DNA from: Leptotrichia sp. oral taxon 212
Lineage (GTDB): Bacteria; Fusobacteriota; Fusobacteriia; Fusobacteriales; Leptotrichiaceae
DNA length: 64,000 bases
NCBI RefSeq assembly: GCF_001274535.1
Contig: NZ_CP012410.1
Coordinates: 1-64,000 of the forward strand
Direction: 5' to 3'
Position 1 is the stretch's first letter. Every line of letters starts with the position of its first letter. Below are positions 17,285 through 25,460 of this stretch, one piece after another. The position numbers and the translations under genes were made by a program. The notes beneath the pieces are model-generated. The model ran no database searches and was not told the origin of the DNA. It worked only from the letters and a program-made list of their open reading frames with translations.

Positions 17285-17538
17285 TATGTGCTGGCTCCAA
17301 CAGACACGTTGATAACCAATAGGAACCGCATTAATGTAAATAGTGGAGACTTTTTAAATTCAAACAGGGTTACACTTGCAACAGGAAGACTGAACATGGA
17401 AAACGACAATCTGAAATTAATAGACGTGACATAAGGGAAGGGTTCGATAGGTGAAAAGGGTGTTGATGCACTGACCTTTCAAAGCTTGAATTTATAGGGA
17501 AGACAGTGGTTAAAAGAATGAATATTCAGCTTGATTAA
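17285..17538 (+). pseudogene. remnant of a filamentous-haemagglutinin-type (TPS) adhesin
   Basis: From 17291 the frame reads LAPTDTLITNRNRINVNSGD, then FLNSNRVTLATGRLNMENDN, LKLIDVT and a TAA. After the stop it continues GKGSIGEKGVDALTFQSLNL, followed by a TAG and then, shifted, GKTVVKRMNIQLD. The pattern N-x-N-x-I-x-V-x-S-G-x-F-x-N-x-x-R-V-x-L-A-T-G matches the TPS secretion domain of two-partner-secretion haemagglutinins. There is no start, the reading frame is broken, and the rest of the several-kb gene is missing, so this is a dead fragment. The stretch 17224-17675 holds nothing else convincing. Confidence 0.65.
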
Positions 17539-17675
17539 ACGAAAAAATATGGGAAAAATGATATAATAGGTTGGATGAGAAATTGACAAATTGGAATTTA
17601 TAGAGGTGAGAAAAATGTAATGGCAACATATTCAACTTAAATCGAAATAATATAAAATTACGAGGAGATTATAAG

Positions 17676-18440
17676 ATGAACAATTATATAAAATTAAATG
17701 AAAATAGATGGAATAATGTAAAAAATGACTATACTGAGCCATTGACACATGAAGAATTAGAAGAAGTTAGAAATAATCCAATTTCTGTTGCATTAACTGT
17801 TGGGAAAAAAGTTCCGAAAGAATGGTTTGAAAAAGCAAACGGAAAAAAGATATTAGGTTTAGCTTGTGGTGGTGGACAGCAGGGTCCAGTTTTTGCTATA
17901 AAAGGTTATGATGTAACCATAATGGATTTTTCTAAATCACAATTACAAAGAGATGATATGGTTGCTAAAAGAGAAGGCTTAAAAATCAATACAGTTCAAG
18001 GCGATATGACAAAACCATTTCCATTTGAAAATGAAACTTTTGATATTATTTTTAATCCGGTTTCAAATGTATATGTAGAAGATTTAGAAAACATATATAA
18101 AGAAGCCTCTCGAGTATTGAAAAAGGGTGGACTGTTAATGGTCGGATTTATGAATCCTTGGATATACATGTATGATGCTGACATTGTATGGGACAAACCC
18201 GATGAGGAATTACTTTTAAAGTTTTCAATACCTTTTAATTCAAAAGAGCTTGAAGAGGAAGGCAAGATAACCATAAATCCAGAATATGGATATGAATTTA
18301 GCCATACCTTAGAAACTCAGATTAGAGGACAACTTAAAAATGGTCTCGCTATGATAGATTTTTATGAATCATGTGATAAAAGACATAGATTATCACGTTA
18401 TGGAAATGACTATATAGCTACACTCTGCATTAAACTATAA
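17676..18440 (+). CDS. class I SAM-dependent methyltransferase
   Basis: A 254-residue Rossmann-fold methyltransferase of the UbiE/Methyltransf_11 type. The SAM-binding motif I is ILGLACGGGQQGPVFA (around 66-80), motif II is VTIMDFSKSQLQRDD, motif III is the GDMTKPFPFENETFDIIFNP segment, and the post-motif RVLKKGGLLMVGF follows. The substrate is unknown (small molecule likely). Codon choice (many TTA, GGT, GCT) differs from the flanking core genes. The gene lies between two stretches of decayed DNA, suggesting acquisition by transfer. A GAGGAG site precedes the ATG. Confidence 0.85.
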   Translation: MNNYIKLNENRWNNVKNDYTEPLTHEELEEVRNNPISVALTVGKKVPKEWFEKANGKKILGLACGGGQQGPVFAIKGYDVTIMDFSKSQLQRDDMVAKREGLKINTVQGDMTKPFPFENETFDIIFNPVSNVYVEDLENIYKEASRVLKKGGLLMVGFMNPWIYMYDADIVWDKPDEELLLKFSIPFNSKELEEEGKITINPEYGYEFSHTLETQIRGQLKNGLAMIDFYESCDKRHRLSRYGNDYIATLCIKL

Positions 18441-18559
18441 TATTATAGAACATACTTCAGGAGAATAGCCCCATTTTATTTCCTTAAGGGTTAAAATCTA
18501 AAAATCCCAGTTTGTTTGTATTTTAGAATAAAAAGTGTAGAGGTTAAGGTACAGAATAA

Positions 18560-18703
18560 ATAATAATTAAATGGAAGAAAAAATATAGGGAATATGACTA
18601 TCAATTTTTTAAGTTTCTAGCAAATAAAGATATTGCTGGAATTAAATCTGATATTAAAGAAATGATGAATCCAAAAATTGCAAAAAAAAACTTTATGAAA
18701 TAA
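18560..18703 (+). pseudogene. possible short gene remnant in an otherwise empty stretch
   Basis: Within the 573-base gap between the methyltransferase and pckA, one frame stays open for 47 codons and reads like protein (REYDYQFFKFLANKDIAGIK then SDIKEMMNPKIAKKNFMK). It has no start codon or ribosome-binding site, and a run of nine A lies inside it. I do not recognise the family. It may be the tail of a lost gene or chance. The rest of 18441-19013 shows only a hairpin at 18718-18767 and A+T-rich sequence that presumably holds the pckA promoter. Confidence 0.25.
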
Positions 18704-18717
18704 GTATATATTAAATT

Positions 18718-18767
18718 AAAATGTACCTAAAAACTAGGCGGTGAATGTTAATTTAAAGGTACATTTT
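18718..18767. terminator. inverted repeat, probable bidirectional terminator
   Basis: AAAATGTACCT (18718-18728) is the perfect complement of AGGTACATTTT (18757-18767), an 11-bp stem with a 28-base loop. A/T runs at both ends suggest termination in either direction. Confidence 0.6.
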
Positions 18768-19013
18768 CATATTTATTTGTCTATTTTATAGCTGATTTTT
18801 ATTTCTGAGAAAAATTTCTTTAAATAAAATTTGATTTTTAGAAAAATAGAGGTAAACTATGTATATAGAAATAATATTACAGAAAATTCTACTTTTCATA
18901 AAACATTTACAAACAAGTAAAAAAATAGGACACAATAACTAAGACATAAAATAAGTATTTTAATTATATAACATATAAATAACAAAAATATAATACTTTA
19001 ATGGAGGTTAGTT

Positions 19014-20606
19014 ATGAAAAAGATGAAAACTTATGGTTTAAAAAAATTGGGACTTTTCAATCCAAAAGAAGTATACCGTAATCTCACTCCTACAAAACTT
19101 GTAGAAATGGCTATACAGAGAGGTGAAGGAGTATTGTCAAGTACAGGTGCATTATCTGTAACAACTGGAAAATATACAGGGCGTTCCCCTGAAGATAAAT
19201 TTGTCGTTGATACTCCTGATATTCATAATAAGATAGCGTGGGGAAGTGTAAACAGACCTATTGAAAAGGAAAAATTTGACCTTATATATGGGAAACTTAT
19301 TTCCTATCTGCAGAACAGGGAAATATTTATTTTTGATGGGCTTGCAGGAGCCGACCCTACATGCAGAAAAAAATTCAGGATAGTAAATGAAATGGCAAGT
19401 CAGAATCTCTTTATACACCAGCTTTTAATAAGACCGACAGAAGATGAACTGAATAATTATGGAAAGGAAGACTTTACAATTATTGCGGCACCTGGATTCC
19501 AATGTAATCCGGAACTTGACGGGACACATTCTGAGGCTGCAATTATTATTAATTTTGAAAAGAAAATAGGAATTATATGCGGTTCAAGATATTCAGGAGA
19601 AATCAAGAAAATGGTATTCTGTGTTATGAATCTCCTGATGCCTGATCTGGACGTGCTTCCTATGCACTGTTCTGCAAACATAGATCCTGTATCAGGAGAA
19701 ACTGCCGTATTCTTTGGGCTTTCAGGAACAGGAAAAACAACACTTTCAACAGATCCAAACCGAAAACTCATAGGTGATGATGAACATGGATGGTCTGATC
19801 ATGGAATATTCAATTTTGAAGGAGGGTGTTATGCAAAATGTATAAACCTCAAGGAAAAATACGAACCTGAAATCTATCATGCAATAAAATTTGGAAGCCT
19901 TGTGGAAAATGTGGTAATGGATCCGAAAACACAGGAATTCGACTTTAAGGACAAGAGCCTGACCGAAAATACAAGGGTCGGATATCCTATCAGCTATATT
20001 TCAAATGCACAGATTCCTGGAGTTGGAGGAATACCTTCAGTTGTAATATTCCTGACAGCTGATGCATTTGGTGTCCTGCCGCCGATATCAAGACTGGATA
20101 AAAATGCTGCAATGTACCATTTTATAACAGGATTTACATCAAAGCTTGCAGGAACTGAAAGAGGAGTTACAGAGCCTCAGCCGACATTTTCAACTTGTTT
20201 TGGGGAGCCTTTCATGCCGTTAAATCCTGCCGTTTATGCAGAAATGTTCGGTAAAAAGATTGAAAAATATAATACAAAGGTGTTCCTCATAAATACAGGA
20301 TGGTCTGGAGGACCTTACGGAATAGGAAGCAGAATAGATTTAAGAAATACAAGGGCAATGGTAACAGCGGTATTGAACGGGGAGCTTGATAATGTAGAGT
20401 ACAGACATGATGAAATCTTTAATGTGGAAGTTCCTCAATACTGTCCAAATGTTCCATGTGAAATACTGAATCCTGCTGACACATGGGATAACAAGGAAGC
20501 TTATTATTCCTATGCAAAGAAACTGGCAAAAATGTTCCAGGAAAATTTTGAAAAGAAATATCCTAATATGCCGGTATACATTGCAGAAGCAGGACCAAAG
20601 GCCTGA
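19014..20606 (+). CDS. pckA: phosphoenolpyruvate carboxykinase (ATP)
   Basis: A 530-residue ATP-type PEP carboxykinase that interconverts oxaloacetate plus ATP with PEP, CO2 and ADP. It shows TGKYTGRSPEDKF (oxaloacetate-binding Arg), the lysine/histidine region around LPMHCSAN, the P-loop GLSGTGKTTLS, the metal-binding GDDEHGW, and LINTGWSGGPYG plus GSRIDLRNTR. A TGGAGG site precedes the ATG. In fermenting fusobacteria it links PEP with oxaloacetate. Here it lies just upstream of an oxaloacetate decarboxylase operon that uses the same C4 acid. Confidence 0.97.
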   Translation: MKKMKTYGLKKLGLFNPKEVYRNLTPTKLVEMAIQRGEGVLSSTGALSVTTGKYTGRSPEDKFVVDTPDIHNKIAWGSVNRPIEKEKFDLIYGKLISYLQNREIFIFDGLAGADPTCRKKFRIVNEMASQNLFIHQLLIRPTEDELNNYGKEDFTIIAAPGFQCNPELDGTHSEAAIIINFEKKIGIICGSRYSGEIKKMVFCVMNLLMPDLDVLPMHCSANIDPVSGETAVFFGLSGTGKTTLSTDPNRKLIGDDEHGWSDHGIFNFEGGCYAKCINLKEKYEPEIYHAIKFGSLVENVVMDPKTQEFDFKDKSLTENTRVGYPISYISNAQIPGVGGIPSVVIFLTADAFGVLPPISRLDKNAAMYHFITGFTSKLAGTERGVTEPQPTFSTCFGEPFMPLNPAVYAEMFGKKIEKYNTKVFLINTGWSGGPYGIGSRIDLRNTRAMVTAVLNGELDNVEYRHDEIFNVEVPQYCPNVPCEILNPADTWDNKEAYYSYAKKLAKMFQENFEKKYPNMPVYIAEAGPKA

Positions 20607-20765
20607 TAACTCTGAAAAGAATATATAATTGTACTGCAGCTATTTTATTTACATGTACAGAACCTTTTTTCCTCCTAATTTTTATCTGTCATATAAATAT
20701 GAATTCTAAGTTTTTTAAAAGCCTTGTATGATAATATTATTTATTCTGAAAATGGAGGAAATAAC

Positions 20766-21302
20766 ATGAAAAAAATTCTTAGCTTTGTTATTCTGGGGAT
20801 TGTTGTGCTTATAGCTGCCCTTGGTACCTACATATTTATACCAAATGAAGTGGAGATTCCGCAGGAAGAAGTAATTTCTGCTGTGAAATCAAAATTTCCA
20901 ATTGAAAAATCAAAATTTATATTAGGGGATCTTAAACTTTCCAATCCTGAAGTCTATTTTGAAAATGATAAACTTGTAGTCGAAACTGATTATAAATTTA
21001 CAGGTATAGAACCTGCTGAGACAATTAACGGAAAAGCAAGATTTGAAAGTGAACTGGATTATAAAAAACAGGATCTTTATCTCTGGAAATTTGATTTGAA
21101 AAAATTAACATTGAATGATGGAAGGGAAGTTTGGCCTGATAAGCATGCTCTTACTATCTTAGGAGAAATATCTAATGAATTTTATAATAATAACCCTATA
21201 ATGAATTTAGGAAATAATAAGAAATTTGCTTCTGCAGATAATGTTAAAATCAGAAATAAAAAGGTTATAGTAGAACGTAAAAAAGCAGTAAAAGTATTTT
21301 AA
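20766..21302 (+). CDS. membrane-anchored DUF1439-like protein
   Basis: A 178-residue protein with a single N-terminal hydrophobic segment (residues 4-24) acting as signal anchor. The extracytoplasmic part is rich in beta strands and charged residues: IPQEEVISAVKSKFPIEKSK, then LGDLKLSNPEVYFENDKLVV. The repeated hydrophobic-polar strands after a helix resemble DUF1439/YceB lipid-binding-like proteins (BPI-type fold), but this is a pattern impression. The ATG at 20766 follows TGGAGG; an upstream in-frame start at 20724 lacks a site. A strong terminator follows, so it forms its own unit. Confidence 0.6.
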   Translation: MKKILSFVILGIVVLIAALGTYIFIPNEVEIPQEEVISAVKSKFPIEKSKFILGDLKLSNPEVYFENDKLVVETDYKFTGIEPAETINGKARFESELDYKKQDLYLWKFDLKKLTLNDGREVWPDKHALTILGEISNEFYNNNPIMNLGNNKKFASADNVKIRNKKVIVERKKAVKVF

Positions 21303-21320
21303 ATTTGATATTTATAGACA

Positions 21321-21356
21321 AAAAAGCCGATTTTTTAAACTTTCGGCTTTTTTTTC
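21321..21356 (+). terminator. intrinsic terminator after the DUF1439-like gene
   Basis: A 10-bp stem AAAAAGCCGA (21321-21330) with TCGGCTTTTT (21343-21352) is followed by more T. This is a classic factor-independent terminator. Confidence 0.85.
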
Positions 21357-21517
21357 TATTATATTTTTATTTCAAAATAAGAAAGATATAAAGTTGCTTT
21401 TTAGAAAAATGATAGTATAATTATATAAAAGAACATATCATATACAAATACTGTAAATTAGCATAATTATCAATAACTAAAATAAAATATCTATCAAAAA
21501 TGAAGGAGGAAGTGACT

Positions 21518-22900
21518 TTGAGCAGAGTGAAAATAACAGAAACTTCATTAAGGGACGGTCATCAGTCTCTGATGGCAACTAGGCTTACAACAGCAGAGAT
21601 ATTGCCGATAGTTGAAAAAATGGACCGTGCCGGATATTATTCCCTTGAAGTATGGGGAGGAGCAACCTTTGATTCGGCAATCAGATTTTTAAATGAGGAT
21701 CCATGGGAAAGACTGAGGGAAATAAGAAAAAGGGCAAAGAATACAAAACTTCAGATGCTTCTGAGAGGACAGAACCTCTTAGGATACAGACACTATGCTG
21801 ATGACATAGTTGATAAATTTGTTGAAAAATCCATAAAAAATGGGATAGATGTAATAAGAATTTTTGATGCCTTAAACGATGTAAGAAATATACGGTGTGC
21901 ATCTGAAAGTACTAAAAAGTATGGAGGGCACAGTCAGCTTGCAATATGCTATACAATAAGTCCTGTCCATACAATAGAATATTATAAAAATCTTGCACTG
22001 GAAATGCAGAATATGGGAGCAGATTCCATAGCAATAAAGGATATGGCCGGAATACTCCTTCCATATAGAGCCTATGAACTTGTAAGTGAACTGAAGAAAG
22101 TGATAAATGTTCCAATAGAAGTACATACTCACAACACTGCAGGGCTTGGAGCAATGACAAATCTGAAGTCGATAGAAGCAGGAATAGACATAGTTGACAC
22201 TGCAATTTCTCCGCTTTCAGGAGGAACTTCACAGCCAACTACAGAATCTCTTGTAAGAACACTTGAAGGAACAGAATACGATACAGGAATTAATCTTGGT
22301 CTGCTAAAGGAAATCGCTGAATATTTTAAACCAATAAGAAAAAAATATCTGGATAAGGGAACTTTAAATCCTCAGGCATTATGCACAGAACCTAATATAG
22401 TGGAATACCAGCTTCCTGGAGGAATGCTTTCAAATATGCTTTCACAGCTGAAGGCTCAGAAAGCTGAAAATAAATATGAAGACGTACTGAAGGAAATACC
22501 AAAAGTAAGGGCAGATTTAGGTTATCCTCCGTTAGTAACTCCAATGAGCCAGATGGTTGGAACTCAGGCGGTATTTAATGTACTGACCGGAGAAAGATAC
22601 AAGATGATACCGAAGGAAATAAAAGACTACGTAAGAGGAATGTACGGAAAATCACCTGTCCCTATTTCAGAGGAAATGAAGAAAAAAATAATAGGAGATG
22701 AGGAAGTGTTTACTGGAAGACCTGCCGATCTTTTAAACAATGAATATGATGAAATAAAAAAAGAAGCAGGAAATCTTGTTAAAAGTGAAGAAGATGTATT
22801 GACTTACGCAATGTTTCCTCAGGTAGCGCAGACATATTTTGAAAAACGTGATAATCCTGAAAAGGAAGTAAAAGTACAGACTATAAATGTAATATTTTAA
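21518..22900 (+). CDS. oxaloacetate decarboxylase alpha subunit (carboxyltransferase part)
   Basis: A 460-residue carboxyltransferase of the OadA/PycB type, which moves CO2 from oxaloacetate to biotin. It has the entry motif ITETSLRDGHQS with the metal-binding Asp, the RIFDALND segment, the catalytic lysine in AIKDMAGIL, the metal ligands HTHNTAG, and the C-terminal conserved carboxylase domain. Unlike full OadA (about 590 residues) it has no biotinyl domain at its end; that is a separate gene here. The TTG start at 21518 lies 7 bases after AAGGAGGA (21503-21510). An ATG at 21500 precedes that site and is unlikely. Confidence 0.9.
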   Translation: MSRVKITETSLRDGHQSLMATRLTTAEILPIVEKMDRAGYYSLEVWGGATFDSAIRFLNEDPWERLREIRKRAKNTKLQMLLRGQNLLGYRHYADDIVDKFVEKSIKNGIDVIRIFDALNDVRNIRCASESTKKYGGHSQLAICYTISPVHTIEYYKNLALEMQNMGADSIAIKDMAGILLPYRAYELVSELKKVINVPIEVHTHNTAGLGAMTNLKSIEAGIDIVDTAISPLSGGTSQPTTESLVRTLEGTEYDTGINLGLLKEIAEYFKPIRKKYLDKGTLNPQALCTEPNIVEYQLPGGMLSNMLSQLKAQKAENKYEDVLKEIPKVRADLGYPPLVTPMSQMVGTQAVFNVLTGERYKMIPKEIKDYVRGMYGKSPVPISEEMKKKIIGDEEVFTGRPADLLNNEYDEIKKEAGNLVKSEEDVLTYAMFPQVAQTYFEKRDNPEKEVKVQTINVIF

Positions 22901-22968
22901 GAAAGGAGCAGTGTAAATATAGTTTTTATTTCTTTAATTAGATAACTTTGTTACACTGAAAATATATG
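22901..22968 (+). promoter_or_regulatory. oadG leader: SD separated from start by a stem-loop
   Basis: AAAGGAG (22901-22907) is the only Shine-Dalgarno and lies 58 bases before the ATG at 22966. A stem-loop starts directly after it: CAGTGTAA (22908-22915) pairs with TTACACTG (22950-22957), with an inner AGTT/AACT pair (22920-22923 and 22943-22946). It ends 8 bases before the ATG, so folding restores an 8-base spacing. The layout matches the gyrA and mraY leaders. Confidence 0.6.
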
Positions 22969-23319
22969 AAAATAATATATGGAGATTCTCCAATAACATT
23001 TGGAGACTCGCTGATTATAACAGTAGTGAGCATGCTGACAGTATTTTTAGTTTTAATTCTGATTTCTTTTATATTATCTCTTTTAAAATATATTCCTTCT
23101 GAAAAAAAATTAAGCGAAAATAAAAAAGTTGCAGTTAAACCGTTAGAAAATCAATTTCATGTTTCTTCGGAAACCCCTGTATCAGGAGGAAAAAAGGTTA
23201 GGCCGGAGGACATAAAGGATGAAAAAATGCTTGCAGCTGTTGCGGCGGCAGTCATAGATGCGGCAGGAGAAACAGATAATGCCTATATAAAAGTAAGATC
23301 GATAAGGGAAAACAATTAA
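22966..23319 (+). CDS. OadG-family decarboxylase gamma subunit
   Basis: A 117-residue protein with one membrane helix (about residues 15-43) after a short N-terminus beginning KIIYGDSPITFGDSLIIT. A charged linker follows, then a C-terminal segment (KMLAAVAAAVIDAAGE) like that of OadG/MmdD small subunits. The gamma subunit holds the carboxyltransferase and biotin carrier to the membrane beta subunit. It lies between the alpha and biotin-carrier genes, 65 bases after alpha. There is no ribosome-binding site next to the ATG; the leader hairpin probably supplies it. Confidence 0.82.
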   Translation: MKIIYGDSPITFGDSLIITVVSMLTVFLVLILISFILSLLKYIPSEKKLSENKKVAVKPLENQFHVSSETPVSGGKKVRPEDIKDEKMLAAVAAAVIDAAGETDNAYIKVRSIRENN

Positions 23320-23394
23320 AAACATCCTGAATACATTATAAGGATTATACGTTATCCTGAACAAACGTAAATATAAACTTGCAGGGAGATTATT

Positions 23395-23769
23395 ATGATA
23401 AAATTATATAAAATAAAAATTGGAGAAAAGGTTTATGAAGTTGAACTGGAAGAAGTAAATGAAAAGGAAGGAAAAATAGAAGCTGCAAAGCCCGAAAATA
23501 TAAAAGAGGAAAAAGCTGAAAAACCTGAGAACAAAGTAACAGGACAGGCAACAGGAAGTGTAAAAGTTGAAGCACCTATGCAAGGACTTGTAATAAGTGT
23601 GGATGTTTCTTTGGGACAGAAAGTGAAGGCGGGGGAAACGCTTATATTACTTGAGGCAATGAAAATGGAAAACCCTATAGTTGCCCCTGTTGACGGTACT
23701 GTGGAAGGAATACATATATCTAAGGGAGATACTGTGGAAACTGGAGCATTACTTATCAGTTTGTCATAG
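23395..23769 (+). CDS. biotin carrier protein of the Na+-pumping decarboxylase
   Basis: A 124-residue biotin carboxyl carrier. The C-terminal domain (about 55-124) has the biotinylation motif EAMKMENP with target lysine K90, preceded by APMQG and the matching half-barrel repeat. A short N-terminal beta region ([17 protein letters not shown]) and an Ala/Glu/Lys linker (25-50) are like those of glutaconyl-CoA and methylmalonyl-CoA decarboxylase gamma subunits. It swings CO2 from the alpha subunit to the membrane beta subunit and would be charged by the BirA encoded at 15.5 kb. Confidence 0.92.
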   Translation: MIKLYKIKIGEKVYEVELEEVNEKEGKIEAAKPENIKEEKAEKPENKVTGQATGSVKVEAPMQGLVISVDVSLGQKVKAGETLILLEAMKMENPIVAPVDGTVEGIHISKGDTVETGALLISLS

Positions 23770-23787
23770 TCGTGAAAGGAGAAAGAA

Positions 23788-24906
23788 ATGGAGTTGCTGA
23801 AAACGCTTTATAGTACAACAGGACTGTCCATGCTTACATGGCAGCAGTTTATAATGATAATAGTTGCACTTACTTTACTGTATCTTGCAATAAGAAAAGG
23901 ATATGAGCCATATTTACTGTTACCCATATCTTTCGGAATGCTCCTTGTAAACCTGCCAGGAGTACCAAAGGAAGGTATGATGGAACCGGGAGGACTGTTA
24001 TATTATCTCTACCAGGGAGTAAAACTTGGAATATATCCGCCATTAATATTTCTGGCAATAGGTGCGAGTACTGATTTTGGACCACTGATTGCCAATCCTA
24101 AGAGTCTGCTCCTTGGAGCGGCTGCACAGCTTGGGATATTTATCGCATTTATAGGAGCAATAATGTTAGGGCTTACAGGAAGGGAAGCAGCATCCATCGG
24201 AATAATCGGAGGCGCTGACGGACCTACAGCAATCTATACGACAACAAAACTGGCACCAGCTCTGCTCGGTCCGATAGCAGTTGCGGCATATTCCTACATG
24301 GCATTAGTACCTATAATACAGCCACCGATAATAAGACTGCTGACAACGAAGGAAGAAAGACAGATAAAAATGGTGCAGCTGAGGGAAGTAAGCAAAAAAG
24401 AGAAAATTTTATTTCCTATAGCAGTAACAATAACAGTAACGCTTCTTATACCATCTGCGGCTCCTTTAATTGGAATGCTGATGCTGGGAAATCTTATAAA
24501 GGAATCAGGAGTAGTGGGAAATCTTGTTGAACATGTAAAAGGTGCAATGCTTTACTGTATAACAATTGTGCTTGGGACAACTGTAGGGGCTACAGCAAAT
24601 GCTCATACCTTCCTAAATGTTACAACGTTGAAAATACTGGCATTAGGATTATTCGCCTTTGCCTTTGGAACGGTAGGAGGAGTGCTCTTTGGAAAGATAA
24701 TGTGCAGACTGAGCGGTGGAAAAGTAAATCCTATGATAGGGGCGGCAGGAGTTTCTGCTGTACCTATGGCAGCAAGGGTTGTACAGAAAATAGGTCAGGA
24801 AGAAAATCCAAGTAATTTTCTTCTTATGCATGCAATGGGGCCTAATGTTGCCGGAGTAATAGGATCTGCAGTTGCTGCAGGAGTTCTGCTTATTATATTT
24901 AAATAA
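23788..24906 (+). CDS. Na+-transporting decarboxylase beta subunit
   Basis: A 372-residue integral membrane protein of the OadB/GcdB/MmdB family with about nine to eleven membrane segments. It decarboxylates carboxybiotin and pumps Na+ outward. Conserved family stretches are visible: FLAIGASTDFGPLIANP with its Asp, GIIGGADGPTAIY, the GTTVGATANAHTFL segment and the final MHAMGPNVAGVIGSAVAAG. An AAAGGAG site precedes the ATG, 18 bases after the carrier gene. With alpha, gamma and carrier it completes a four-gene operon giving a sodium gradient from a C4 acid. Confidence 0.94.
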   Translation: MELLKTLYSTTGLSMLTWQQFIMIIVALTLLYLAIRKGYEPYLLLPISFGMLLVNLPGVPKEGMMEPGGLLYYLYQGVKLGIYPPLIFLAIGASTDFGPLIANPKSLLLGAAAQLGIFIAFIGAIMLGLTGREAASIGIIGGADGPTAIYTTTKLAPALLGPIAVAAYSYMALVPIIQPPIIRLLTTKEERQIKMVQLREVSKKEKILFPIAVTITVTLLIPSAAPLIGMLMLGNLIKESGVVGNLVEHVKGAMLYCITIVLGTTVGATANAHTFLNVTTLKILALGLFAFAFGTVGGVLFGKIMCRLSGGKVNPMIGAAGVSAVPMAARVVQKIGQEENPSNFLLMHAMGPNVAGVIGSAVAAGVLLIIFK

Positions 24907-24959
24907 AGTACCTAAATTTGATATAAGCAGTAAATGAAACAAATAATTCTACCATACCA

Positions 24960-24988
24960 TTGACTTTTGAGTATAAGTTTAGTATAAT
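24960..24988 (+). promoter_or_regulatory. promoter of tRNA-Ser
   Basis: TTGACT (24960-24965) and TATAAT (24983-24988) are exactly 17 bases apart. Transcription would start about 14 bases before the tRNA. Confidence 0.85.
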
Positions 24989-25008
24989 GACTTCTGTAGA
25001 TATTTTGC

Positions 25009-25095
25009 GGAAGTATCGCCTAATGGTAGGGCAGCAGCTTGGAAAGCTGTGGGCGGTTAAACGTCTTGTGGGTTCGAGTCCCTCTACTTCCGCCA
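25009..25095 (+). tRNA. tRNA-Ser (anticodon GGA)
   Basis: The acceptor GGAAGTA (25009-25015) pairs with TACTTCC (25085-25091), followed by G and an encoded CCA. The anticodon arm has loop TTGGAAA (25039-25045) with GGA at 25041-25043. The long variable arm (about 25051-25069) is characteristic of serine tRNAs. The T arm has GGTTCGAGTCC. One T-T mismatch is seen in the T stem. Confidence 0.93.
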
Positions 25096-25128
25096 TTTTA
25101 TTAAAATAAAAATATATTTATATAGAAG

Positions 25129-25225
25129 AAACTACCTTATAGAAGACATAGGATAAAATATATTTATCAGTAAATTTTATTTTGATTATTTTATTATACG
25201 ATATCATTTTCGAGGTAGTTTTTTT
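25129..25225 (+). terminator. long-loop hairpin after tRNA-Ser, probable terminator
   Basis: AAACTACCT (25129-25137) is complementary to AGGTAGTTT (25213-25221), which ends in T7. The 75-base loop has its own small hairpin (GATAAA with TTTATC around 25152-25168). It is probably the tRNA terminator, though the size would also fit a small structured RNA. The rest of 25096-25460 shows no gene. At 25360-25372 there is a 3' half of a terminator-like TTCGGC plus T-run without a partner arm. Confidence 0.45.
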
Positions 25226-25460
25226 GTACTTGATTTTATTTATATTTTCTTTTCATAATATTTGAATTTCAAAAAATGTTTTTTTATTTCAGAAATTAGC
25301 AAAAAATGCATTTAATTAAGTAAAGAGAATTTATAACAGGTGTTTTAATATTTTAAATTTTCGGCTTTTTTTAATTATGATTAGAAATTAAAATGAATTT
25401 CATGTAGAATATAAGTATTAATTAAAAATATCAATATTAATATTAAAGGTAAGGGTTTAT

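Noticed and set aside
20629-20640. ATTGTACTGCA resembling the IS3 end
   Set aside because: Only 11 bases match and similarity ends there; probably chance, unlike the 19-base match at 31081-31099.
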